This document shows positions 9,101 to 17,524 of a stretch of DNA of 64,000 nt, piece by piece. Position 1 is the first letter of the stretch; each line of letters starts with the position of its first letter. The notes under the pieces were generated by a model that saw nothing but the letters and a program-made list of their open reading frames with translations, was not told the DNA's origin and did not search any database. The DNA comes from Desulfocapsa sp. (GTDB lineage: Bacteria > Desulfobacterota > Desulfobulbia > Desulfobulbales > Desulfocapsaceae), in the NCBI GenBank assembly GCA_016765495.1, contig JAESPV010000027.1, positions 124,001 to 188,000 on the forward strand, read 5' to 3'. The position numbers and the translations under genes were made by a program.

Positions 9101-9129
9101 AACATATAGCAGATTAAGATATGCGTCAA
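9101..9129 (-). promoter_or_regulatory. Sigma-70-type promoter of hsp20 leader
   Basis: Minus-strand TTGACG (9129-9124) and TATGTT (9106-9101) are separated by 17 bases. The same layout, with the same -10 and the same flanks (TCATCAG upstream, TTCATAGAA downstream), stands in front of the related leader at 21871-21899. Transcription would begin near 9094, leaving a leader of about 195 bases. Confidence 0.6.
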
Positions 9130-9513
9130 GAAGCTGATGAGAAAGTTCATCAAAAGAGAATTGGAAAAAGTGACCGGTTATATTAAGGATATCACATTCT
9201 CTTTAATGATATACAACAGCTAATCACTCCCGGGTGCAATACAAAATAGTGATGTGCTTTGCATGTTGTTAATTGGTGGATATGATAGATGTCTTGTTGA
9301 TGTTGAAGTTAGGCTGGCTAATTTTAAGGGGAGCTTGCAGGCAATTCGAAGCTGGGAACCTCAGTTGAACCATGACAAATTAAGTAATATAGAAAAAAGA
9401 AAAATGCTCGATGATCTATGTGGCACGGTTACTGGTTTACCCCCTTAAACTCACAACATAATGACCCCTATTTTCTTGATACAACAACGGAACAGCTTAC
9501 AAAAGATAAACCA
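9130..9513. other. Intergenic region, no supported gene
   Basis: This 384-base stretch separates the hsp20 promoter from the end of the sigma-54 regulator gene. It holds a 64-codon open frame on the plus strand (9254-9448) with no ribosome binding site or recognisable motif. I see no RNA gene or repeat. Confidence 0.4.
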
Positions 9514-10872
9514 CTAACACTCAATGTCCAGGTCTTTGAGCTTTTTCCAGAGAACCTTTCTACTAATACCCAGTTTGGCTGCAGCTTCAATTTTCCGTCC
9601 TTTGGTTTCCTCAATAGCCTTGAGAATCCTTTGTCTCTCATAGCACATAACACCTTCACTCAAGGGCATATCTTCCGTGATGCAAGGAAGGTCTTCGGCT
9701 ATTTTTCTGCATTCCGAAGGCAAATGTGTAACATGGATATGACTTCCGGTTGAGAGAAGAATAGCCCTTTCTATTGCGTTTTTGAGTTCTCTCACGTTAC
9801 CCGGATAGTCATAGGCAAGAAGGCTTTTATAGGCATCAGGAGAAATGTCGACCCCTTCTTTCCCATACTTAGCCGAATAGATTTTAAGAAAATGCTCGGC
9901 AAGAGTGGATATGTCTTCGCCTCTTTCCCGTAGCGGAGGTAACCGGATGGGAACAACATTGATCCTGTAAAACAGATCCTCCCTGAATGTCCGTTCCTCG
10001 ATAGCCTTTTTTAAATCCTTAGCCGTGGCAAAAATCGTTCTTACATCCACCTTGATACTTTTATGGCTTCCAAGCCTGGTAATTTCATGCTCCTCAAGTA
10101 CTCTGAGAAGTTTTGCCTGCAAGCTGAGGGGTAATTCTCCAATTTCATCAAAGAAAATTGTTCCTCCATCCGCAACTTCAAACTTACCTTTCTTCGCCTG
10201 AACAGCACCTGTAAAAGCACCTTTCTCATGACCAAAGAGTTCTGATTCAAGAAGATTTTCAGGAATGGCAGCACAGTTTATTTTCAGATATACCTTGTCC
10301 TTTCTCTGGCTCAAATTATGGAGAGCACTCGCTACAAGTTCCTTACCAGTACCGCTTTCTCCCTGAATGCGAACAGGAACATCGGTTGGAGCAATAGTGG
10401 CCAGGCGGTCAAAAACCGCCTTCATAGCAGAACTATCACCGATAAAATGCTCTGACTCACTTTTCCCCCTGACAGTCTCCCTGAGCTGGTCATTTTCAAG
10501 CTGGAGTTCTCGATAACGGAAATATCGGTCAACGACAATGAGAAGAGCCTCATTGCTGAAAGGCTTACTCAAATAATCAAAGGCGCCTTTTTTAATGGCT
10601 GAAACAGCAGTATTTATCTCCGGGTAGCCGGTAATGATAATAACACCTGTTTCAGGACATATTTCTCTGGCTTTGGATAGAATCTCCATGCCGTTCAATC
10701 CTGGCAGTCTGAGATCCGTTATAATCAGATCAAAGTTCTGCCTGGAGAGCATCGCCAGTCCCTCATTGCCATCCTCACATGATGTAACGTCATAGTTGGA
10801 AGCAATGAGCGAGTGGCTGACTCCAAGCCGCATTGAAAGCTCATCTTCTATAAGCAAAATATTGTGTGTCAT
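9514..10872 (-). CDS. Sigma-54-dependent response regulator (NtrC/AtoC type)
   Basis: A full-length 452-residue activator. Residues 1-120 form a receiver domain with phospho-acceptor Asp53 (LIITDLRLPG) and the conserved Lys in LSKPF. The AAA+ domain (about 143-370) has Walker A GESGTGKE (171-178), the sigma-54 contact loop GAFTGA (218-223) and Walker B TIFFDEIGE. A Fis-type helix-turn-helix ends the protein (EAAAKLGISRKVLWKKL). With the kinase (11945) and the PhnD-like binding protein (13389) it forms a three-gene signalling unit, interrupted by a decayed copy of itself (10977-11939). The target promoters are not evident in the window. Confidence 0.93.
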   Translation of the reverse strand: MTHNILLIEDELSMRLGVSHSLIASNYDVTSCEDGNEGLAMLSRQNFDLIITDLRLPGLNGMEILSKAREICPETGVIIITGYPEINTAVSAIKKGAFDYLSKPFSNEALLIVVDRYFRYRELQLENDQLRETVRGKSESEHFIGDSSAMKAVFDRLATIAPTDVPVRIQGESGTGKELVASALHNLSQRKDKVYLKINCAAIPENLLESELFGHEKGAFTGAVQAKKGKFEVADGGTIFFDEIGELPLSLQAKLLRVLEEHEITRLGSHKSIKVDVRTIFATAKDLKKAIEERTFREDLFYRINVVPIRLPPLRERGEDISTLAEHFLKIYSAKYGKEGVDISPDAYKSLLAYDYPGNVRELKNAIERAILLSTGSHIHVTHLPSECRKIAEDLPCITEDMPLSEGVMCYERQRILKAIEETKGRKIEAAAKLGISRKVLWKKLKDLDIEC

Positions 10873-10874
10873 GT

Positions 10875-10920
10875 TTATTTAGACTCCATGAGAAGAGAGC
10901 TGAAAGAAAAGTGTGGATGC
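10875..10920 (-). pseudogene. Remnant of the 3' end of a second sensor kinase gene
   Basis: The minus strand just before the regulator start reads HFSFSSLLMESK-stop, matching the NFIISLPLMES end of the sensor kinase at 11945. The DNA CTCATGGAGTCT here parallels CTCATGGAATCT there. It appears to be what remains of a duplicated kinase after an internal deletion that also truncated the regulator copy at 10977. The match is short but sits in exactly the expected place. Confidence 0.6.
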
Positions 10921-10976
10921 CTTTGTGGTTAAACAAAAGGAAAACAAGATTCTCGGTAATGGCTAACAGTTTGCTG

Positions 10977-11939
10977 TTATTTCCAGTCTTTTTCCAGTAA
11001 CGGAGGCAACTGAATGGGAATAACATTAATTCGGTAAAATAGATCCTCCCTGAATGTCCGCTCCTTAACAGCCTTTTTCAAATCTTTGGCCGTGGCAAAA
11101 ATCGTTCTCACATTCACCTTGATACTTTTATGGCTTCCAAGCCGACTAATTATTTGCTTATCAAGCACTGTGAGAAGTCGTGCCTGCAGGCTAAGGGGCA
11201 TATCGCCTATTTCATCAAAAAAAATGGTGCCGCCATCAGCAACTTCAAATTTACCTTTTCTTGTCTGAAAAGCCCCGGTAAAAAAACCTTTCTCATGGCC
11301 AAAAAGTACTGTTTCGAGAAGATCTTCAGGGGTGGCTGAGCAGTTTATTTTCAGGTACGGCTTGTCCTTTCTCTTACTCAAATTATGGAGAGCATTAGCC
11401 ACAAGCTCTTTGCCAGTGCCGCTGTTACCCTGAACCCAAACAGGAAGATCAGTTCGAGCAACAGTGATCAGGCGCTCAAGGAGTCTTTTCAGAGCGGAAC
11501 TCTCACCAACAAAATGGCTTGACTGGCTTTTTTCCCTAACATTTTCTCTGGGCAAATCGTTTTTAAGCTGAAGAGCTCGATAACGGAAATATCTTTCAAC
11601 AATATTGAGGAGGGCATCACTGTTGAAGGGTTTACTCAGATAGTTAAAAGCGCCTTTTTTTATGGCCGAAACAGCAGTATCTATCTCCGGGTAACCGGTA
11701 ATGATAATAATACCGGTTTCAGGGCATAATTCCCTGGATGCGGACAGGATCTCCATGCCGTTCAATCCCGGTAGCCTAAGATCCGTTATAATCAGATCAT
11801 AGTTCTGTTCAATAAGTGCCCTCAGCCCCTCATTGCCATCCTTACATGTTGTAACTTCATAGTCGGAAGCGGTAAGCAGGTGGCCCCCCCCAAGCCGTAT
11901 CGAACGTTCGTCTTCTATAAACAGAATAGTGTTTTTCAT
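10977..11939 (-). pseudogene. Truncated duplicate of the sigma-54 response regulator
   Basis: A 320-residue product that aligns with the regulator at 9514 from residue 1 to about residue 315, then stops at PPLLEKDWK. It has lost the end of the AAA+ domain and the whole DNA-binding domain. Asp53 and Walker A (GNSGTGKE) remain, but the sigma-54 loop GAFTGA has become GFFTGA and several other core positions have drifted (SATPEDLLETVLFGHE). It cannot bind DNA in the normal way and probably cannot activate sigma-54. It might still accept phosphate from the adjacent kinase and act as a sink, but simple decay is more likely. It starts 5 bases after the kinase stop codon. Confidence 0.8.
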
Positions 11940-11944
11940 ATTTG

Positions 11945-13417
11945 TTAAGATTCCATGAGAGGAAGGCTTATGATAAAGTTTGCTCCACGCCTCTTTGTTG
12001 ATTCAGCTTTGATGCGTCCACCATGCTGAGCAACAATAGATCGGCAAACGGCAAGCCCAAGCCCCGTTCCCTTCCCTGGATCCTTTGTGGTAAAAAAAGG
12101 ATCAAAGATTCTCTGCAAAACCTGAGGATCTATTCCGGGTCCGGTATCAGTTATCGAGACGTGGCACATGTCATTTTCGTTTGTCATTTCAAAAAAGAGG
12201 GTCCCTTGGTCACCCATGGCATGGACTGCATTAATTATAATATTGAGAAAAACCTGCTCGATCTTGGCCGGATCAACCGAAACCAACGGCATAACGGCAC
12301 AGGGTTTCCTGACGACAGTGATATTCTTTTTACTCAGAAAACTGTCCGCCAGTTTGAGGCTTGTATCCAGGATCGAATTTATAGAGGACGGTGTAATGGC
12401 GATTGGTGTTTTTCTTGAGAAATCAAGAAGCCCCTGTACCGTGGTCTGTATTTTGAGAAGTCCTGAATTGATCACCTCAATGTGCATCTTCCTGGACGCC
12501 TCATCCATATCACTCTCGGTGAAATTTTTAAAGCAGAGAACAACACCTCCGAGAGGGTTATTTATTTCATGAGCAACTCCCGCTGCCAGACTCCCAACTG
12601 TTGCCATTTTTTCTGTTTGGCACATGAGCTCCATGGTATTTTTCTGTTCCCGATTTGCCTCACGCAATCGTTTAATCATCCAGGAAAAACTTATCTGAAG
12701 TCTGCCTATCTCATCCTTCCGACGAGTTGATTCAGGGTAGTGGATATCCAGATTTCCCTTTTCGGTAATCTGGTCCATAGCTTTTGCCAAATTTACAAGA
12801 GGTGTGGCAAATGCTTTACCGGTAATACCAATAACAATCAATGATCCCAGAAGTACGAGGGATGTCATTATAAACATTTCGTTTCGCAGTGCCTTGACCC
12901 CTTTATTCACATCTTCCAACGAAAAACCAACCCGACAGACGCCCCAGTTTTTAGTACTTATTCTCAAGGGGGCAGCGACATCAACCATATCGCTGCCATT
13001 TGTATTCTTTAAGCGTTGTACTGTTATGAGCGTAGCCTTAAGGGCCTTTTTTGTTACCGGATCCGTATATACCTTTCCATACTCCCTGATATTACTGTGC
13101 GAGAGCACCTTGCCATCAGGGTCAAGGATAAGCAAATATATAATACGCTTGTCCTTGAGCATCATGTCTGAAACGTAGTAATCGAGATAATCTGTCATCC
13201 CCACATTTTCTACAAGACCGACCTCCTTGTAAACCAAGGCATTGGTGAAAATTACTCCTGAAATTTCAGCAATAGTTTTTGCCTGGTGAATTGCATCCTC
13301 GGTATAGAGCTTCTTTTCCCTTTGTATAATCAGGTATCCGAACAATCCTGCAAAAATAAAGATACAAAGAGAACTTATGAGAATAAACTTACTTTGAACA
13401 CTCAGAAAAAATTTCAT
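11945..13417 (-). CDS. Membrane sensor histidine kinase
   Basis: A 490-residue kinase with TM1 at about residues 9-31, a periplasmic sensor region of about 150 residues (single Cache-like: LLILDPDGKVLSHSN, MVDVAAPL), TM2 about 181-203, a HAMP linker (about 204-257) and a HisKA domain with His283 in GVAHEINNPLGG. The HATPase domain has N box NIIINAVHAM, DTGPGID and GKGTGLGLAV. It overlaps the 3' end of the PhnD-like gene by 29 bases and is followed 5 bases later by the truncated regulator copy, with the intact regulator beyond. It most likely phosphorylates Asp53 of the sigma-54 regulator; the signal may come through the binding protein. Confidence 0.93.
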   Translation of the reverse strand: MKFFLSVQSKFILISSLCIFIFAGLFGYLIIQREKKLYTEDAIHQAKTIAEISGVIFTNALVYKEVGLVENVGMTDYLDYYVSDMMLKDKRIIYLLILDPDGKVLSHSNIREYGKVYTDPVTKKALKATLITVQRLKNTNGSDMVDVAAPLRISTKNWGVCRVGFSLEDVNKGVKALRNEMFIMTSLVLLGSLIVIGITGKAFATPLVNLAKAMDQITEKGNLDIHYPESTRRKDEIGRLQISFSWMIKRLREANREQKNTMELMCQTEKMATVGSLAAGVAHEINNPLGGVVLCFKNFTESDMDEASRKMHIEVINSGLLKIQTTVQGLLDFSRKTPIAITPSSINSILDTSLKLADSFLSKKNITVVRKPCAVMPLVSVDPAKIEQVFLNIIINAVHAMGDQGTLFFEMTNENDMCHVSITDTGPGIDPQVLQRIFDPFFTTKDPGKGTGLGLAVCRSIVAQHGGRIKAESTKRRGANFIISLPLMES

Positions 13418-14318
13418 CGCTTCCTCTCAAGAGAACTCCTTTACTGGTCAGATATGAGGCCATGTTCCTGATTAGATCGTAGTCGGAATCAGTGACCCTG
13501 GAAAAACCAAACCGTATGTTGACATCCCACAGATTCATAACAGCCCTATGTGCAGGATTATCATAATCCAGGCCAAGGAGCGTATCTTCCAGAGATTGAA
13601 GCAGCTTAGAATCTATACCAGACCGAACGACAAGCAAAAAACCCGGTAACGAATCGGTCTTATCAATAACCTTTATCCCCATTTCTTGATACTTTCTGGC
13701 AACAGAATCGAGTACCACGCCCATATCAAAATTTCCCCTGAGTACCTCCCTTGCCACTGAATCATGGTACCTTAAATTTTTGTACGCGGCAAAATCTTCA
13801 AGGTGTATACTCTTCTTTGCATAGAGGTGATACAGAGGTGCAAGATTTCCGGAGGTGGAATGTTCAGATGCAAAAGCGAAACGTTTCCCCTTGATGTCCT
13901 GTATTTCTCTTATGGTATTGTTATCCGCTCTGGCAATAAAAGCTCCATGGTAATACGGCTTCCCGTCTGAATTCAAGGCAGCCAGAAATGGCTTGACACA
14001 GCCCGCTTTCCTGGCGGCAAGATATGTCTGTCCTCCCAGCATGGCAATATCTACAACACCATCTCTCAGCATCTTGATGACACTTAGATAATCCTGGCTT
14101 ATTTTCAGTTCAAAATTGTAGGGAGTAGTTTTGCTTAAATAATCCACAAACGGCTGGTAATTCTTATACATCACCAGTGGGTGATAAAGCGTGATTATCC
14201 CGAGATAAATAATTGGCGGTGTCAGTTCCTTCTCCTGTTGACTGGCTTCTGTCTCGGAGAATCCGACTACCTGAATCATAAAGGAGAGTACAATGATAAT
14301 GGCACAGTGACGGAGCAT
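13389..14318 (-). CDS. PhnD-like periplasmic binding protein (putative input module of the kinase)
   Basis: A 309-residue exported protein (signal peptide about residues 1-26) with the fold signature of phosphate/phosphonate binding proteins: YLGIITLYHPL, FVDYLSKTTPYNFELKIS, VDIAMLGGQTYLAAR, IKGKRFAFASEHSTSGNLAP. No ABC permease or ATPase is nearby; it overlaps the sensor kinase gene by 29 bases. That arrangement is known for three-component systems in which the binding protein presents a ligand to a kinase. The ligand is unknown: many such stand-alone PhnD-like proteins do not bind phosphonate. Confidence 0.85.
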   Translation of the reverse strand: MLRHCAIIIVLSFMIQVVGFSETEASQQEKELTPPIIYLGIITLYHPLVMYKNYQPFVDYLSKTTPYNFELKISQDYLSVIKMLRDGVVDIAMLGGQTYLAARKAGCVKPFLAALNSDGKPYYHGAFIARADNNTIREIQDIKGKRFAFASEHSTSGNLAPLYHLYAKKSIHLEDFAAYKNLRYHDSVAREVLRGNFDMGVVLDSVARKYQEMGIKVIDKTDSLPGFLLVVRSGIDSKLLQSLEDTLLGLDYDNPAHRAVMNLWDVNIRFGFSRVTDSDYDLIRNMASYLTSKGVLLRGSDEIFSECSK

Positions 14319-14606
14319 AGGTGTGTTTTTCCTTCCCTTAAAGAAAGGGTTTTGACGGGCCGCAACCTTTGTTCAGGTTCAACGCAGGGAATGTGAGGGA
14401 AAAGAAGAACTTTACGTTTCAGTGCAGTAGTCGATACAAGCTGTAATAAAAAACACGAATTTTAAAGAGCATTTATGAAAGTAACAACTTACATATCCCA
14501 CAAGGCACTTATCCTCCGATACTAAAAAGTTTCCGACTTGTCGGGTTGGAAATAATACTGACTCAGTTCGACAAGTAACTAATTTAATAATCCCGGTCAA
14601 GTGGTT
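14319..14606. other. Upstream region of the signalling operon, no gene
   Basis: This 288-base region between the PhnD-like gene and the universal stress gene shows short inverted repeats (for example CCGAC-TT-GTCGG near 14528) but no convincing -24/-12 promoter and no RNA gene. AAGGGAAGG precedes the PhnD-like start codon. Confidence 0.4.
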
Positions 14607-15059
14607 TCATCTGAGAATCATGGTGTTGCAGGCTGTTTGAGCGGTCACATTATCGGCAAGGGTTGCAAACCTGACTCTTTTACCTCTGACGGGATGCTGC
14701 CCCCCCATGATAATCAGATCAGCTTGAGCTTGTTTAGCAGCAGCCGCAATCTCCACTGCTACCTCCCCATGCCTGGAAATCAAGCTGTACTCCACATCCA
14801 GGGAGGCTGCCTTCCTGGAAAATTCGTTTATTATCTCCCTTGATGCGGCTTCAGCTTCCGAGATGACGTATGCAACAAAGCTATCCTTGCTCTCCCCACT
14901 CACCAGTTGATCCACATGACCGTAGTGACACAGGCTGTCATCGATAACGTGCACAACTGTTAAAGCTACACCACTGATCCTGGTTAAATACAGGGCGTGA
15001 TCTTCTGCTTTTTGGGCTGATTCTGAACCATTTGTTGCAAGAAGTATGTGCTTAAACAT
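14607..15059 (-). CDS. Universal stress protein (UspA family)
   Basis: A single-domain UspA-type protein of 150 residues. It begins MFKHILLATNGS and ends with a nucleotide-binding-like segment LIIMGGQHPVRGKRVRFATLADNV, where the usual G-2x-G-9x-G-S/T pattern is altered (GGQHPVRGKRVRF), so ATP binding is uncertain. ATG 15059 is preceded by AAGGAGAA, which decides the start over a longer reading from 15080. It lies downstream of the YeiH transporter and small peptide on the same strand, about 340 bases away. Confidence 0.88.
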   Translation of the reverse strand: MFKHILLATNGSESAQKAEDHALYLTRISGVALTVVHVIDDSLCHYGHVDQLVSGESKDSFVAYVISEAEAASREIINEFSRKAASLDVEYSLISRHGEVAVEIAAAAKQAQADLIIMGGQHPVRGKRVRFATLADNVTAQTACNTMILR

Positions 15060-15400
15060 ATAGATTCTCCTTAATCGCAATACTCAATTCTATCAGCTTT
15101 CACTTTTGTCTTCGTGCCAAGGGAATCCTGGGAATAAGTTATTTAATACGATTTTTATCGAAAATTGAGGAGTGTTTCACCCATACAATCTGGATGAAAC
15201 ACAGAGTTCAGTTAAAGAGTCGGAAAGGAATAAGTCATCGGAATATGCGCCATGATCTTGCTCATATTTAGCCAACCCGATTAAACAAAACCGCAGGCGC
15301 AGCAGGGCTACGTCGAGAGTTTTGTGATTGAGAAGTGGCTGAAGACGGCCTGAAGTATGGATGCAAAAACAATGTGTTATTTATTTTCGACTCCCGAGGT
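15060..15400. other. Intergenic region with one hairpin
   Basis: There is no supported gene here. A hairpin at 15172-15202 pairs GTGTTTCA-x-CCA with TGG-x-TGAAACAC (one mismatch, about 7-base loop). It is not followed by a U-run in either direction. It could end the YeiH transcript or serve as an operator. Confidence 0.4.
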
Positions 15401-15487
15401 TTATTTCAGAAAGACGGCAAGAATTACCATTGCTAGACCTATAAGACTTACCGAAATATCCTGCTTTCTTGTTTTTGATAGTGCCAT
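15401..15487 (-). CDS. 28-residue putative membrane peptide downstream of yeiH
   Basis: ATG 15487 is preceded by AAGGAG with 7-8 bases spacing, and the frame reads MALSKTRKQD followed by a hydrophobic helix (ISVSLIGLAMVILAVFLK) and a stop. The layout, a short positive N-terminus and one membrane-spanning segment, is typical of small membrane proteins. It follows the YeiH-type transporter gene by 57 bases on the same strand, so it may be a small partner of that transporter. I know of no named family for it. Confidence 0.6.
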   Translation of the reverse strand: MALSKTRKQDISVSLIGLAMVILAVFLK

Positions 15488-15543
15488 TTGTTTTTCTCCT
15501 TGTTTAAATGATTTTTCTATAAATTAATAAAAGAGTGATGGTA

Positions 15544-16638
15544 TTACATCAAGAGCATAACCACCGCCAGTGCCAGTCCAGCCTTAACAGTTGCGACAAT
15601 AAAACCCATGAGAAATCCAGACCATCCAGCAGCTTTCAGGTCGGCGAGTCTGGTTGTCAGACCGATACTTGCAAATCCGAGCAGAAATGCCCAATTCATA
15701 AAAACCTTCGCCTGGTGAATTTCCGGCTCGGTGAACATCCCCATGGTGTTAAGACAAACAATGAAAAGGAAACCAATTACAAAGAGGGGAAACTTGTCCA
15801 CGATCAGTTTGAACTTGTTAATTTTCACAATTTCTCCACCGGAAGCAGCTTCACGGCTTGCAGCCATAATGGCAAGCATCAGAACAACAAACGGTAGAAA
15901 AAGAACCCTGCCAATGTTATAAATTCCGGCGATTAGACCGGCTTCTTCACTATATGCAAAACCTGCAGCCAACACCTGGGCGGAATTGACGATACCAACC
16001 CCTGCAAAGGCTCCGTATTGTGCGTCGCTGAGGTTCAATGTTTTACCAATTATCGGAAAGACGAGTAGAGCCAGAAGCCCGAACATTAGTACCACGGCAA
16101 TGGAGTAAGCCATGTCCTTGTTTTTCGCCCCCACGGCGGGTGCAATGGCGATAGTGGCTGAAACACCGCAGACAGACAAACCAGAGGCAAGACAGGCTGC
16201 AAGGGCAGGAGACATTTTCAACTTCTTTCCGACCCACATCATGATAATTGCCGTACCAAAGAGAAAGATTGCAATATAAAGCAGTGCAGGGCCACCAACT
16301 TTAACTAATCCTGCCATGGAGTATTTCGCCCCCATGATAACGATACCTGTCTTGGTCAGAATAGTGGAAAATCGCAGGCCAGCTTCAAATATTTTCGGGA
16401 CTCCCACGGTATTTTTGACCATAATGCCAAACAGAATGGCAAGGATAAAATCTTTTAAAGAAAGATACGTTTTAAAAAGGGGGTACTGCTTAAGCCAGGG
16501 CGCTATAAAATATGCCGCCAAAGCCACACCAATCACCAATATCGCCCCCGGAGCACTCTCTGAAATTTCCTGTGCCAGGGATTTCTTATCGATAGTTGTA
16601 AATTCCAGTGGTGACTCTGCTAACTTTTGTTCTGCCAT
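15544..16638 (-). CDS. YeiH-type (UPF0324) putative sulfate exporter family transporter
   Basis: A polytopic inner-membrane protein of 364 residues with about ten hydrophobic segments. Family features include the repeated LKDFILAILFGIMVKN and GIVIMGAKYSMAGLVKVG regions and CLASGLSVCGVSATIAIAPAVGAKNKD in the middle. The family is annotated as putative sulfate exporters because some members associate with taurine or sulfur genes; direct transport data are scarce. ATG 16638 has GGAG 6 bases upstream, which favours it over an earlier ATG at 16650. A small membrane peptide is encoded just downstream. Confidence 0.9.
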   Translation of the reverse strand: MAEQKLAESPLEFTTIDKKSLAQEISESAPGAILVIGVALAAYFIAPWLKQYPLFKTYLSLKDFILAILFGIMVKNTVGVPKIFEAGLRFSTILTKTGIVIMGAKYSMAGLVKVGGPALLYIAIFLFGTAIIMMWVGKKLKMSPALAACLASGLSVCGVSATIAIAPAVGAKNKDMAYSIAVVLMFGLLALLVFPIIGKTLNLSDAQYGAFAGVGIVNSAQVLAAGFAYSEEAGLIAGIYNIGRVLFLPFVVLMLAIMAASREAASGGEIVKINKFKLIVDKFPLFVIGFLFIVCLNTMGMFTEPEIHQAKVFMNWAFLLGFASIGLTTRLADLKAAGWSGFLMGFIVATVKAGLALAVVMLLM

Positions 16639-16830
16639 CTTAATCTCCATGTGGTGTCTCTATAATTTTCCTTAATTCCGTATTCATAAACGAAGTGCCG
16701 GTAATTTCTCAAAATACAAATTGCTACCGAGGGGGCTCTTCCGGCCAACTTTGTATCCCATATTTCCAAAGGCCTTATCATTGTACCGAGCACAAAAAAA
16801 CAGGAAATCCTTGAAAATGTATGACAACAA

Positions 16831-17015
16831 GTTTGGGATTTCTACGATGAGTTGAAAACATACAAGGAAAGTCATTCTGAAAAGAGAGTCTTCTATTGCA
16901 AACAGCTTTTAATGATATTTTCACTCAGCACACTGACTTCCGACTTCTCAATCTCGCCCTGAAGCGTCTTGATGCCAATAAAATTGAACTCCTGTTAGTG
17001 CTTGCCGTACCTTAG
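16831..17015 (+). pseudogene. Relic of an IS66-like transposase (C-terminal part)
   Basis: The plus strand reads VWDFYDELKTYKESHSEKR in one frame, and after a frameshift near 16905, AFNDIFTQHTDFRLLNLALK and RLDANKIELLLVLAVP-stop in another. These match the stretch of IS66-type DDE transposases that precedes the HTNGSE catalytic glutamate, which is lost here. No inverted repeats or other IS parts are visible. It marks an old insertion next to the yeiH promoter region. The family assignment is from memory of the motif. Confidence 0.55.
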
Positions 17016-17228
17016 CAACAGGCATGCCAGTCTGACCATGGACGATTGTAAAACACCTCATGCAGTACAAAAAACTGTTTCGTGCTTTGGGTTCATTTCA
17101 TTTAACACTTAACTTTAGCATGATACAACGTAGTGTTTGTTGAAAGGAGATGGTTTCAATGAGGTTGAAAAAACTGGAGACGGACAAACAGAAGAACAAG
17201 AAACAGAATTGTTGCTTGTTCCATAGTA

Positions 17229-17254
17229 GTGATGTTCCCGAAGGGGAACATCAC
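17229..17254. repeat. Perfect 11-bp inverted repeat with GAAG loop
   Basis: GTGATGTTCCC and GGGAACATCAC flank GAAG. It lies in a 500-base stretch (17016-17524) between the transposase relic and the DUF6172 gene that otherwise shows no convincing gene. No U-run follows. It might be a relic end of a mobile element, an operator or an RNA hairpin. Confidence 0.5.
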
Positions 17255-17524
17255 CGCGAAAAACGTTCCCGACAGAGCACTGCTTTTCCCATGACCATTC
17301 CATGGCTTGCATTCGGCCCCGGATTAAAAGCAAAACATCGAACTTTAAAGATATACTGCGAAATACGCCCACCTTCCTTTTACATGGCAGAGTTGGCAAA
17401 CCAGCCAATGTGTGGTAAAGATTTTTCAGTAAAAACTTGTCAACAAGGGCCATCCCTTTTGACCATTTATCAGGATTCTGTAATACTACTTGAAGGATTT
17501 TTTCATATTTTAAAAAGGATACAA

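Noticed and set aside
9254-9448. 64-codon plus-strand open frame in the gap upstream of the sigma-54 regulator
   Set aside because: It has no ribosome binding site and no recognisable motif, and lies in AT-rich intergenic DNA.
10841-11026. 61-codon minus-strand frame bridging the two regulator genes
   Set aside because: It is an out-of-frame reading of the junction left by the duplication and deletion; the kinase remnant lies in another frame.
14319-14606. Sigma-54 promoter upstream of the PhnD-like gene
   Set aside because: I found no convincing GG-N10-GC core with the proper flanks.
16684-16875. 63-codon minus-strand frame near the yeiH start
   Set aside because: It overlaps the transposase relic on the opposite strand and has no start signals.
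17150-17524. N-terminal extension of the DUF6172 frame by 125 codons
   Set aside because: The extension spans a perfect hairpin and shows no family character, while a good ribosome site and the family start occur at 17525.
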